Source of the DNA: JBOGVA01 sp050692195
GTDB lineage: Bacteria > Actinomycetota > UBA4738
Reading direction: 5' to 3'
NCBI GenBank assembly: GCA_050692195.1
Contig: JBOGVA010000023.1
Coordinates: 1-30,533, forward strand
DNA: 30,533 nucleotides
Both the position numbers and the translations under genes were made by a program. Shown here piece by piece: positions 1 through 7,449 of this stretch. Below the pieces are notes generated by a model. The model saw only the letters and a program-made list of their open reading frames with translations, ran no database searches and had not been told where the DNA came from. Numbering within the stretch: the stretch's first letter is position 1; each line of letters begins with the position of its first letter.

Positions 1-524
1 GTTACCAGCGCGTAGTTACTCACGAGACTTGTCGCCAGAAGGAGAAATGCGAGAGGGACAAGGAGTTGAGTCTCCGTCGGAGAACGTGTGAGCGTATGCG
101 CCAGAAGGGACACAAGGAAATAGGTAAGACTAATTTGGCTTCTATTGAAGAAGGACTTGAGAGGCGTGATCTGACCTTGAAACTCCCTTTTGTCGAAGGC
201 GCCCAGGAATCCGATCAGGCCGCACTCGATCGGGCTGAGAATCACGGCAGCTGCGATCTCGACTGGGATATCGGCGGACAGGTTAGTTGACTGCCAACCC
301 GACACAGGTAAGAGATGAATCACCAAGACGAGGAGAACCCAGGCGAGCAGAACAAGAGGATCAGCGAAAGCTGAGCGAGCCTTGGTTATAAGGCCTCCCA
401 GCATGACGGCCATCCATACGAGGCAGACTGCCCAGAGGAACAGCCGTGGACTCCATCGGCGTGCGCCGTGTGCGGATCGACTATAACTCGCTGGTGATAC
501 AGGTACTGTTGCTGGGCCACTCAC
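1..524 (-). CDS. Partial multi-pass membrane sensor domain (MASE9-like), N-terminus only
   Basis: Reading the minus strand from a GTG at 524 gives an open frame of 174 codons that leaves the window at base 1 without a stop; an in-frame TAG lies just upstream of the GTG, and an AGAAGG-like ribosome binding site precedes it. After a short polar N-terminus there are hydrophobic segments (LFLWAVCLVWMAVMLGGLI, then LVLLAWVLLVLVIHLLPVSG), then AAAVILSP, GFLGAFDKREF, ITPLKSFFNRSQISL and another hydrophobic stretch. The run FLGAFD-REF-G-ITPL-FNRSQ resembles, from memory, the membrane domain found in front of HD-GYP or other signalling output domains in Actinobacteria and Chloroflexi. The output domain is outside the window, so a cyclic-di-GMP role is only inference. 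The DNA is clearly less GC-rich than the rest of the window. Confidence 0.72.
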   Translation of the reverse strand, partial: MSGPATVPVSPASYSRSAHGARRWSPRLFLWAVCLVWMAVMLGGLITKARSAFADPLVLLAWVLLVLVIHLLPVSGWQSTNLSADIPVEIAAAVILSPIECGLIGFLGAFDKREFQGQITPLKSFFNRSQISLTYFLVSLLAHTLTRSPTETQLLVPLAFLLLATSLVSNYALV

Positions 525-817
525 CCATATGCCCTTCTGCTATTCACCCCTCTCAGCGGATCATGAAGGACGGTGCGGTGGCGGGTCAATCCTGATTGGG
601 GCTACACCCTACGTATCTTTCTAGTCCCCCGGATGGCCGAGGGGTGAATCCCCCAAACGGCGAGACCAGATAACTGGGGCGAACGAGGAGCGTCACGTCT
701 CGATTGGGCTTCCGAAATGAGGAGTTCTATCGAGGCTCCACAGGGATGGCCCTGATCGTGCTCATGAGGCTCTGCACTTCTCCTGTGGCGTTGTCGCGGT
801 CAGACAGCCCCGCTAGC
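525..817. other. Intergenic region between two minus-strand genes
   Basis: No supported gene. It must carry the promoter of the membrane sensor gene starting at 524 and the 3' end of the glsB-like transcript ending at 818. On the minus strand there is a GC-rich run with repeated blocks of C/G (624-655), then a possible -10 around the reverse complement of 603-608 (TAGGGT). A loose inverted repeat CCACAGG (738-744) / CCTGTGG (782-788) has a 37-nt spacer and is weak as a terminator. The long forward frame that starts at 704 here is an upstream extension of the helicase frame and is not believed. Confidence 0.45.
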
Positions 818-1093
818 TCACAAGCCCCTTCGCGCGTAACCGCCGCGTCGGCCGATTGCCCACCGGTAGATGAGCAGAGCGACGATCGCTCCGATGATGG
901 AGCCGATGAGCCCGGCCGGACTGAAGTCCTGGTCACCCGACACGAACAGGTCTCCGAGAAAACCACCAATCAGGGATCCCACCAAGCCCAACAGGAGGGT
1001 GCCCAGAATTCCCATTGGGTCTCGGCCCGGGACCAGCAAACGGGCCAGTGCGCCGGCGATCAACCCGACGATCAGCCACCAGATGACGTTCAT
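818..1093 (-). CDS. GlsB/YeaQ/YmgE family stress-response membrane protein
   Basis: Encodes 91 residues starting MNVIWWLIVGLIAGALARLL, with three hydrophobic segments separated by Gly-rich turns (GTLLLGLVGSLIGGFLGD and GLIGSIIGAIVALLIYRW) and a short basic tail. This is the length and pattern of the GlsB/YeaQ/YmgE transglycosylase-associated family, small inner-membrane proteins often induced by general stress; the molecular role is not settled. The start is chosen at 1093 because a strong GGAAGGGGG site lies just upstream; a longer frame to 1132 adds residues without hydrophobic character. A SigF/SigB-type promoter match sits at 1125-1151 (separate entry), which fits a stress role. The gene is divergent from the helicase gene and convergent with nothing. 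Confidence 0.88.
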   Translation of the reverse strand: MNVIWWLIVGLIAGALARLLVPGRDPMGILGTLLLGLVGSLIGGFLGDLFVSGDQDFSPAGLIGSIIGAIVALLIYRWAIGRRGGYARRGL

Positions 1094-1124
1094 GCATCCC
1101 CCTTCCGCGACAGTCAGGCATGTG

Positions 1125-1151
1125 GTACCCACCGAGAGACGGCGTCTAACC
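1125..1151 (-). promoter_or_regulatory. SigF/SigB-type general-stress promoter for the GlsB-like gene
   Basis: On the minus strand GGTTA (1151-1147), a 16-nt spacer, then GGGTAC (1130-1125). The mycobacterial SigF consensus is GGTTT-N15-17-GGGTA and the Streptomyces SigB family uses a similar GGGTAC/T -10. The predicted transcript start near 1117 leaves a leader of about 24 nt containing the ribosome binding site of the gene at 1093. Seen directly: the two boxes and spacing. Inferred: the sigma factor. Confidence 0.6.
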
Positions 1152-1321
1152 CCCTTCAGACAGGCCGCCCTTCCACCGCCATACGTAGGTGGCTGATCGG
1201 TGCCAGGCAGCTCGGCAATTGCCCGCTCCGCCTCGCTGGGGGTGAGAGTTCCTCACGCCGGGTCCAGGAGCGGCCGCGGTGCGCGGCATCGTGCAGAACC
1301 CCGGGCGTCGGCGGGGGACGG

Positions 1322-1327
1322 TACAGT
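1322..1327 (+). promoter_or_regulatory. -10 box TACAGT of a probably leaderless helicase transcript
   Basis: TACAGT ends 6 nt before the ATG at 1334, so transcription would begin at or next to the start codon. No Shine-Dalgarno sequence precedes the ATG, and no clear -35 is visible. The same arrangement recurs at several other genes of this window. Confidence 0.55.
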
Positions 1328-1333
1328 GGCGGC

Positions 1334-4300
1334 ATGCTCGAGACGTTCCACCCAGCCGTCCGGACTTGGTTCGAGCGCCGTTTTCCGCACGGGCCGACCG
1401 CGCCCCAAGCCGGCGGCTGGCGCGAGATCGCCGCAGGCCGCGACACGCTGATCGCGGCCCCGACAGGGTCGGGCAAGACACTCGCGGCGTTCCTGGTCTG
1501 CATCGACCGGCTGTACCGAGCACACCAGGCGGGTGCCGATCGTCTGGACGGGCCGCAGGTCGCCTACGTCTCGCCGCTGAAGGCCCTGGCGGTCGACATC
1601 CATCGCAACCTCGAGGACCCGCTTCGAGAGATCAGCGAGGTGGCCGCCGAGCTTGGGCTCACCGCCCCCGACGTCCGGGTTGCGGTTCGGACCGGCGACA
1701 CGGCCGCGTCGGAGCGGGCGGCGATGCTGAGGCGCCCGCCGAACTTTCTCATCACCACGCCGGAATCCCTCTACCTCTTGGTGACCGCGGAGCGCAGCCG
1801 GGCGATGCTCCAGGGCGTCGGGACCGTGATCGTCGATGAGATCCACGCCGTGGCGGGGAACAAGCGCGGTTCGCATCTTGCGGTCACGCTGGAGCGGCTG
1901 ACGCACCTCGTGCAGGGGGAGCCCCCCCAGCGGATTGGGTTGTCGGCGACTCAGCGCCCGATCGAGACCGTCGCGCGGCTCTTGGTGGGCGCCGGGATGG
2001 ATCGGTCCAACCCGGAGGGCTCACCTCTATGCGCGATCGTCGACGTCGGTCACCTGCGGGACCTGGATCTTGCGCTCGAGCTTCCGGACGACGAGCTGGG
2101 GGCGGTCGCGTCAGCCGAGCAGATGGCCCAGATCCTGGACCGGATCGCCGAGCACGTGAAGGACCACCGCACGACGCTCGTCTTCGTGAACACCCGCAGG
2201 ATGGCCGAGCGCGTCGCGCACCAGCTGGGGGAGCGGCTGGGCGAGGACCAGGTGGCCGCCCATCACGGGAGCCTGTCGAAGGATCGCCGGCAGCGGGTCG
2301 AGTCCCGCCTGAGGGCCGGGGACCTCCGAGCACTCGTGGCCACGGCCTCTCTGGAGCTCGGGATCGACATCGGGCCGGTGGAGCTGGTCTGTCAGATCGG
2401 CTCGCCGCGAAGCTTCGCCACGTTCCTACAGAGGGTGGGCCGCTCGAACCATACGAGCAGTGGGACCCCGCGAGGAGTCCTGCTCCCGACCAGCCGGGAC
2501 GAGCTCGTGGAGTGCTCAGCCCTCATCCGCGGCGTTCGGGCCGGACGCCTGGACGCGATCCACCCGCCGGCCGCCCCCCTCGACATCCTGGCCCAGCAGA
2601 TCGTGGCCGAATGCGCGGCAGAGGAGTGGGCGGAGGACGACCTGTTCGGGCTGGCCCGGAAGGCCGCGCCGTTCGCCTCGCTATCGAGGGAGGACTTCGA
2701 CGACGTCGTCGAGCTGGTCTCCGAGGGGATTCGCACCGGCCGGGGGAGGCGGGCCGCGTACCTGCACCGCGATCAGGTGAACCGGCGCCTCCGAGGGCGC
2801 CGCGGCGCTCGCCTTGCAGCGCTCACCTCCGGCGGGGCCATCCCGGAGCTCGGCGACTACCGGGTCGTGGCCGAGCCCGACGACACGTTCGTGGGGACCG
2901 TGAACGAGGACTGGGCGATCGAGAGCATGGCCGGCGACGTCTTCCTTCTGGGCACGACCTCGTGGCGGATCCGCCGGGTCGAACCGGGGACGGTCAGAGT
3001 GGTGGACGCCCGGGGGGCCCCGCCGTCCGTGCCCTTCTGGCTCGGCGAGGCCCCGGGTCGCACGGAGGAGCTCTCCGGAGAGGTCTCCGACCTCCGGGCG
3101 GCGATCGGTGACAGGCTCGCCCGAGGCGACCCGGACGGCGCTCGGCGGTGGCTGGAGGAGCAGTGCGGGATCGACTCCGCGGCCGCCGACACCATCGTCC
3201 GCTATCTCGGGACCGGGCTTGCCGCCCTGGGGGCGCTTCCCACGAAGGACACGGTCGTGCTCGAGCGGTTCTTCGACGAGAGCGGGGGGACGCAGCTCGT
3301 GGGTCATGCGCCGTTCGGAGCCCGCCTGAACCGGGCGCTTGGGCTGGCGCTCCGCAAGCGGTTCTGCGTCACGTTCGACTTCGAGCTCCAGGCGGCGGCG
3401 AGCGACGACGCGATCCTGCTCTCACTCGGGCCGCAGCACAGCTTCCCCCTCGAACGTGTCCCCAAGTTCCTCGCCTCCAAGACGGTCGAGGGCGTAGTGA
3501 GGCAGGCCGTCCTCACCTCGCCGATGTTCGCGGCTCGGTGGCGGTGGAATCTGAACCGCGCGCTCGCCGTGCTCCGGATGCGCGGCGGGCGAAGAAACCC
3601 CGCCCCCATTCAGCGCATGGAGGCAGACGATCTGATGGCGGCGGTCTTCCCAACGCTTGCCGCGTGCCAGGAGAACGTGGCCCCTGGTCCGTTGGAGATT
3701 CCCGACCACCCGCTGGTTCGCCAGACCCTCCACGACTGCCTCCACGAGGCCATGGACGTCGAAGGCCTCCGCGAGCTCGTCGCCAGCATCGAGTCCGGCC
3801 GGGTCCAGGTGATCGTGCGCGACACCACCGAGCCCTCGGTGCTGGCCCACGAGATCCTGAACGGCCGGCCCTTCACGTACCTGGATGACGCGCCGCTCGA
3901 AGAACGCCGCAGCCGGGCCGTGCAGCTTCGTCGCGGGCTGCCGGTGGAGGCGCGCGACCTGGGCCGTCTGGACCCGGGGGCGATCGAGCGGGTGCGCCAG
4001 GAGGTCAGGCCCGATCCGCGTGACGCCGACGAACTTCACGACCTGCTGATGACGGTCGTGGGGATGCGCCCGCTGGAAGATTGGTTTCCCTGGTTCGATG
4101 AGCTCGTAGAGGAGGGCCGTACCGTTACGGCGCACACGCCGAGCGGGAAGCTCTGGTGTGCAGTGGAACGGCGACCCGCACTGGAGCTCCTGTTTCCCGG
4201 AGCCGCGGTCGAGCCGGACCGGCATTCTCCGATTGCCGCCGCAGCCCTCGACAGGGATGCCGCCGCAGCAGAGATGCTGCGCGGGCACCTGGAGTACCGG

Positions 4301-5581
4301 GGGCCCTCGACGATAGCCGACCTGGTCCTGGCTACCGGGCTGTCGGAGGGCGATGTGGTGACTGGGGCCGCCCGGCTTGAAGGCGAGGGGTTCGCGTTCC
4401 GGGGACACTTCACCGCCGCGGAGGGCCCCGAGGAGTTCTGCGCTCGACGACTCCTCGCCCGCATCCATGTCTACACGAAGCAGCGGCTGCGGCGGGAGAT
4501 CGAGCCGGTAACGGCTCAGGACTTCATGCGATTTCTCCTGCGGTGGCAGCACGTGGCCACGGGGACGAGGCGGGAAGGGCGGCTGGGGGTTCTCGCCGTG
4601 GTCGAGCAGCTCCAGGGGTTCGAGCTCGCGGCCGGGGCCTGGGAAGATGCTGTCTTTCGCTCGCGCGTGGACGGCTACCGCAGCGAGTGGCTGGATGACC
4701 TCTGTCTCTCCGGAGACGTGACATGGGGCCGGCTCTCCCTGCGGAACGGCGACGTCGAAGAGGCCCCCCGGCGAAGTGGCATGACGCCTTCGCGGGCCAC
4801 CCCGATCACCATCGCGATCCGCGACGACCTCCCGTGGCTGCTACAAGCGACGCGAGGGAATCGGACGCCCGCTGTGCCGGGACCAGGCCGCACCCGCGAC
4901 GCGCTCGACGCCTTGCGGGAACACGGTGCGCTCTTTCAGTCGGACCTGACGACGATCACGCACCGGTTGCCCAGCGAAGTCGAGGAGGCCCTTTGGGATG
5001 CCGTCGCTCGGGGGCTCGTCACCGCCGATGGCTTCCAGGCCGTCCGCTCGCTCCTGTTTCGTCGGAATGTGGCCCGGGGTTCCGATCGACGGAGGCTCCG
5101 TCGGGGGCGTGCCGCGATCGCGGCCCGATCGGCCGGGCGGTGGTCGCTGCTTCCGGGGGCCCCCGCGACGGAGGACATGGATGAGCTGGCCGAGGCGGTC
5201 GCCGAGCAACTGCTTGCCCGGTGGGGCGTTGTCTTCCGAGATCTCCTGGCCCGTGAGACGCTGGCCGTTCCCTGGCGCGAGGTCCTGTGGGCCCTGCGGC
5301 GTATGGAGGCTCGCGGAACCATCCGGGGTGGCCGGTTCGTCACCGGTTTCACCGGAGAGCAATACGCGCTTCCGGAAGCAGTCGAACTCCTCCGGGCAGT
5401 GCGACGGCTGGAACGAACCGGCGAAACGATTCGGATCTCAGCCGCAGACCCGTTGAACCTCGTGGGGGTCGTGCTACCCGGGCCGCGAGTCCCCGCTGTC
5501 CCGACGAACTCCCTCACCTACGTCGACGGCGCGCAGGGCCCGAGTGACGCGCTTGCCTCGGACATGCCCGAGGCTCGCTGA
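1334..5581 (+). CDS. lhr: Lhr-family large superfamily 2 ATP-dependent helicase
   Basis: Predicted 1415 residues, typical of Lhr (large helicase-related), a 3'-5' DNA/RNA-DNA translocase of DNA repair. Seen: Walker A APTGSGKT at residues 42-49, SPLKAL motif Ia near 80, TTPESL near 141, the DEIH Walker B box at 168-171, SAT at 204-206, the second RecA fold with TLVFVNTRR near 280, ATASLELGIDIG near 335 and the arginine-finger motif QRVGRSNH at 365-372. The long C-terminal part (residues about 400-1415) corresponds to the winged-helix and Lhr-core region plus the actinobacterial C-terminal extension. The frame is open back to 704, but the real start is put at the ATG 1334 where the protein begins MLETFHPAVRTWF, as in the family, 6 nt after a -10 box. 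Its stop is 13 nt from the convergent regulator's stop. Confidence 0.93.
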   Translation: MLETFHPAVRTWFERRFPHGPTAPQAGGWREIAAGRDTLIAAPTGSGKTLAAFLVCIDRLYRAHQAGADRLDGPQVAYVSPLKALAVDIHRNLEDPLREISEVAAELGLTAPDVRVAVRTGDTAASERAAMLRRPPNFLITTPESLYLLVTAERSRAMLQGVGTVIVDEIHAVAGNKRGSHLAVTLERLTHLVQGEPPQRIGLSATQRPIETVARLLVGAGMDRSNPEGSPLCAIVDVGHLRDLDLALELPDDELGAVASAEQMAQILDRIAEHVKDHRTTLVFVNTRRMAERVAHQLGERLGEDQVAAHHGSLSKDRRQRVESRLRAGDLRALVATASLELGIDIGPVELVCQIGSPRSFATFLQRVGRSNHTSSGTPRGVLLPTSRDELVECSALIRGVRAGRLDAIHPPAAPLDILAQQIVAECAAEEWAEDDLFGLARKAAPFASLSREDFDDVVELVSEGIRTGRGRRAAYLHRDQVNRRLRGRRGARLAALTSGGAIPELGDYRVVAEPDDTFVGTVNEDWAIESMAGDVFLLGTTSWRIRRVEPGTVRVVDARGAPPSVPFWLGEAPGRTEELSGEVSDLRAAIGDRLARGDPDGARRWLEEQCGIDSAAADTIVRYLGTGLAALGALPTKDTVVLERFFDESGGTQLVGHAPFGARLNRALGLALRKRFCVTFDFELQAAASDDAILLSLGPQHSFPLERVPKFLASKTVEGVVRQAVLTSPMFAARWRWNLNRALAVLRMRGGRRNPAPIQRMEADDLMAAVFPTLAACQENVAPGPLEIPDHPLVRQTLHDCLHEAMDVEGLRELVASIESGRVQVIVRDTTEPSVLAHEILNGRPFTYLDDAPLEERRSRAVQLRRGLPVEARDLGRLDPGAIERVRQEVRPDPRDADELHDLLMTVVGMRPLEDWFPWFDELVEEGRTVTAHTPSGKLWCAVERRPALELLFPGAAVEPDRHSPIAAAALDRDAAAAEMLRGHLEYRGPSTIADLVLATGLSEGDVVTGAARLEGEGFAFRGHFTAAEGPEEFCARRLLARIHVYTKQRLRREIEPVTAQDFMRFLLRWQHVATGTRREGRLGVLAVVEQLQGFELAAGAWEDAVFRSRVDGYRSEWLDDLCLSGDVTWGRLSLRNGDVEEAPRRSGMTPSRATPITIAIRDDLPWLLQATRGNRTPAVPGPGRTRDALDALREHGALFQSDLTTITHRLPSEVEEALWDAVARGLVTADGFQAVRSLLFRRNVARGSDRRRLRRGRAAIAARSAGRWSLLPGAPATEDMDELAEAVAEQLLARWGVVFRDLLARETLAVPWREVLWALRRMEARGTIRGGRFVTGFTGEQYALPEAVELLRAVRRLERTGETIRISAADPLNLVGVVLPGPRVPAVPTNSLTYVDGAQGPSDALASDMPEAR

Positions 5582-5582
5582 G

Positions 5583-5605
5583 CCCGGGGCCGGTTCAGGC
5601 CCGGG
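5583..5605. terminator. Possible bidirectional hairpin between helicase and XRE/TPR regulator
   Basis: CCCGGGGCC (5583-5591), 6-nt loop, GGCCCGGG (5598-5605): an 8-bp GC stem with one bulged G. It overlaps the stop codon of the minus-strand gene and immediately follows the helicase stop. There is no T-tract, so termination is inferred only from position. Confidence 0.4.
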
Positions 5606-6953
5606 AGCGGCGCGGATCCAGGGCTTCCAAGCCGGCACGGAGTGCCTGCACTGCGGCCTGGATGTCACCGGCAGCCAGGTCCAGCTCGCCCAGCTCCCGC
5701 CAGCAGGCGGCCTCTTGCTGGCGCGCTCCCCGGCTGCCAAACAGGACCGCAGCCTCACGCAGAGCCGACTGCGCTTCCTCGCGGCGATCGAGCGCTCCGA
5801 GCGCTCGGCCTTTGAGGAACAGGCAGCGGGCCACTTCCAGCTCGTCCGTTCCAACATCCGCCAGGGCCCGCTCGGCGTGCTCCAGCGCTTCCTGGGGACT
5901 CCCTCGGAGCAGGGCCAGCCGGCTCCGCTCGGTCAGAACATAGGCGAGGTCAACCGACGGCTCGGTCTCGCCGAGCAGCGCCTCGGCCCGCTCGAGGTGG
6001 CTCGCCGCTTCGTCGAGGCGTGGAGGGTCCATCTCCAGGCAGATGAACGCATACGCGTTGTGGAGCCTGGCTACCCTGCGGTGATCGTCGAGTTCCTCGA
6101 GTAGGACTCGGGCTCGCGTGGCGAACTCGAGGGCTTCGTCCCAGCGCCGAGCTTCGGCCAGCACTCGGCTTGCCACCCAGTAGCTGTTCGCTCGGGTCTC
6201 TGTCGGTACTCCCTCGCTCGCGGCGGCGAGAGCCCGCCCGGCCGCTCGCTCTGCCCGGACCACGTCGCCTCGCTCGAAGTAGAGGGAGACGAGGACAGTC
6301 TGGAGCTCGGCGGAGACGGCCCGATCCAGGGGACCGCCTTCCCGCTTCCCCAGGAAGGTTTCGATGACCTCGGAGGCGTACCTGAGGTCGCCGAGCGCCC
6401 GATAGGCTCGGCTGAGAGAAGCGGTGGCCAGCCCAGCCTCCCGTTCGGGGAGATCGCCCTCCAGCGCCTGTTCGTACGTATCGATGGCCTCGCGGACCTT
6501 TCCTCGTTGCACGAGGACGTCGCCCATGATGACCATGGCTCGGGCCTGGAGTCGGGCCAAGCCGTATCCACCGGCCTCAACCCGAACCGACTGGATCATC
6601 CCTTCGGCTTGGCCGACGTTTCCGCTTCGCAGGCTCTGTCGAGCCTCCTCCAGCCTGTACCGCAACGCGTCCTCAAGGCGGTCGGGGATGCCCGTCGCGA
6701 GATAGCCCGAGCTCACGCCGAGCCGCTCGGCGAAGAACGCAAGCGCCTTCGGGGAGGCCTTCCGCCTTCCGGCCTCGATCTGGCTGACGAAGCTCACGGA
6801 GTAGCGCGGTTTGGCCAGCTCGGTCTTGGTGAGGCCGGCCTTGACCCGCAAGTTGCGCAAGCGGCCGGCGAGGTCGGGTGCGGAATCGCGCTCGGCGAGG
6901 ACGGCGATGGGTGTGGGGGGAGCCTCGCTACTTGACAGGTCCGCTTGACTCAT
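5595..6953 (-). CDS. XRE-type HTH transcriptional regulator with C-terminal TPR array (RRNPP-like architecture)
   Basis: Predicted 452 residues. An N-terminal tail is followed by a Cro/C1-type HTH at about residues 28-86 (LRNLRVKAGLTKTELAKPR, then VSFVSQIEAGRR, and a third helix ending at RLGVSSGYL). The remainder, from about 95 on, is alpha-helical with repeated TPR signatures such as A-x2-YEQALEG, A-x2-RAYRALGDLRYA, A-x-RVLAEARRWDEALEFA, A-x2-LERAEALLGE and LKGRALGALDRREEAQ-AL. HTH plus TPR is the layout of RRNPP regulators (PlcR, PrgX, NprR), where TPRs bind a secreted peptide; many actinobacterial members of similar shape have no known ligand. The ATG at 6953 is chosen because a TACACT -10 lies at 6965-6970 and upstream in-frame codons lie within the promoter. 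It is divergent, 52 bp away, from a tiny secreted-peptide gene. Confidence 0.88.
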   Translation of the reverse strand: MSQADLSSSEAPPTPIAVLAERDSAPDLAGRLRNLRVKAGLTKTELAKPRYSVSFVSQIEAGRRKASPKALAFFAERLGVSSGYLATGIPDRLEDALRYRLEEARQSLRSGNVGQAEGMIQSVRVEAGGYGLARLQARAMVIMGDVLVQRGKVREAIDTYEQALEGDLPEREAGLATASLSRAYRALGDLRYASEVIETFLGKREGGPLDRAVSAELQTVLVSLYFERGDVVRAERAAGRALAAASEGVPTETRANSYWVASRVLAEARRWDEALEFATRARVLLEELDDHRRVARLHNAYAFICLEMDPPRLDEAASHLERAEALLGETEPSVDLAYVLTERSRLALLRGSPQEALEHAERALADVGTDELEVARCLFLKGRALGALDRREEAQSALREAAVLFGSRGARQQEAACWRELGELDLAAGDIQAAVQALRAGLEALDPRRSRA

Positions 6954-6974
6954 AGTTAAGGGGGAGTGTAGCAT
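6945..6974. promoter_or_regulatory. Overlapping divergent promoters of the regulator and the secreted peptide
   Basis: Plus strand: TTGACT (6945-6950), an 18-nt spacer, TAGCAT (6969-6974), then a leader of about 25 nt to the peptide ATG at 7006. Minus strand: TACACT (6970-6965), 11 nt before the regulator ATG at 6953, giving a nearly leaderless transcript. The two -10 boxes overlap by two bases and the forward -35 covers the first codons of the regulator, so polymerase cannot occupy both, and a regulator bound here could switch both genes. Seen: the boxes. Inferred: regulation. Confidence 0.5.
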
Positions 6975-7005
6975 CGAGCGCGATCGTAATCGAGAGGGGA
7001 GGAAC

Positions 7006-7101
7006 ATGAAGCGCTTTGTTGCCCCCGTCGTGAGTCTCGCGACACTGGTCGCGCTGGCCCTCACGCAAGGCGCGAGCTTTCCCTGGCCCAGCATCTCCTA
7101 G
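7006..7101 (+). CDS. Small secreted peptide precursor (31 aa), candidate signalling peptide
   Basis: ATG at 7006 follows a near-ideal ribosome binding site (GAGAGGGGAGGAAC). The 31-residue product starts Met-Lys-Arg, has a hydrophobic core VAPVVSLATLVALAL, then TQGA and ends SFPWPSIS before TAG. This is a complete Sec-type signal peptide with almost nothing behind it: cleavage after QGA would free the octapeptide SFPWPSIS, or cleavage after an ALA site would leave a longer tail. Octapeptide-sized, aromatic C-terminal products are typical of RRNPP pheromones (PapR, Phr, PrgX ligands). It is divergent from the XRE/TPR regulator and overlaps its promoter. Alternatives are the decayed 5' end of a larger secreted-protein gene (its start resembles that of the propeller protein at 7450), or chance. 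No family match is recognised. Confidence 0.6.
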   Translation: MKRFVAPVVSLATLVALALTQGASFPWPSIS

Positions 7102-7169
7102 AGTCCAGGGCCCAAGATTTCGCGAGCCGGTCGATCCCTGAGCGGCTCCCGACCAGTCGCTCGTGAGCG

Positions 7170-7225
7170 GGCGACACGCAGGCACTCGGGAACGGGGGAC
7201 CCGGGTGCCTGCACGGCTTGTCGCC
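7170..7225 (+). terminator. Long hairpin after the small-peptide gene (terminator or attenuator-like element)
   Basis: Inner stem GCAGGCACTCGGG (7178-7190) with CCCGGGTGCCTGC (7200-7212): 13 pairs including one G-T, 9-nt loop. Outer stem GGCGAC (7170-7175) with GTCGCC (7220-7225). It lies 70 nt after the peptide stop, so it probably ends that transcript; no U-tract follows. A second GGCGAC/GTCGCC pair at 7241-7256 can compete with the outer stem. Confidence 0.55.
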
Positions 7226-7312
7226 ACCCCCATGCCCGAAGGCGACGCTGGTCGCCCCCAAGAGCTCCGGCAGAGCTAGCACTACCGGCCCAATTGCACA
7301 AGGAATAGTCGT

Positions 7313-7341
7313 TTGACAAAACGGCTGTTCCAGGATGGAAT
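7313..7341 (+). promoter_or_regulatory. Candidate housekeeping promoter of the propeller gene
   Basis: A perfect TTGACA (7313-7318), 17-nt spacer and TGGAAT (7336-7341), a weak -10. The leader to the ATG at 7450 would be about 100 nt. Confidence 0.4.
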
Positions 7342-7449
7342 TTCCTTCGCGCCAGGCTCTATTGGGGGCGAGGAGGTGATCTCCGGGAGTCAATTCCGTT
7401 CCGAGGGATCGTCCGTTCCTTTGCGGAAAGAGCGGAAAGGGGAAGGGGC

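Larger units (their letters stand above)
7102..7449 (+). other. 348-bp gap: structured leader/terminator region and promoter of the propeller gene
   Basis: No protein-coding gene is supported. It holds a large imperfect hairpin (7170-7225), a second small hairpin GGCGAC-GCTG-GTCGCC (7241-7256), and further on a candidate promoter (7313-7341). The last 60 bases before the propeller ATG are purine-rich and contain the ribosome binding site GGAAAGGGGAAGGGGC. Confidence 0.5.

Noticed and set aside
66..290. Plus-strand 74-codon frame at the left edge
   Set aside because: It is antisense to the membrane sensor fragment, which has a far better protein signature; the frame has no clear ribosome binding site and no recognisable product.
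704..1333. N-terminal extension of the helicase frame by 210 codons
   Set aside because: It runs antisense over the whole GlsB-like gene, has low-complexity composition, and the family-like N-terminus and the -10 box lie at 1334.
7232..7279. 15-codon frame in the gap before the propeller gene
   Set aside because: No ribosome binding site and no secretion signal; it overlaps the hairpin region and is probably chance.
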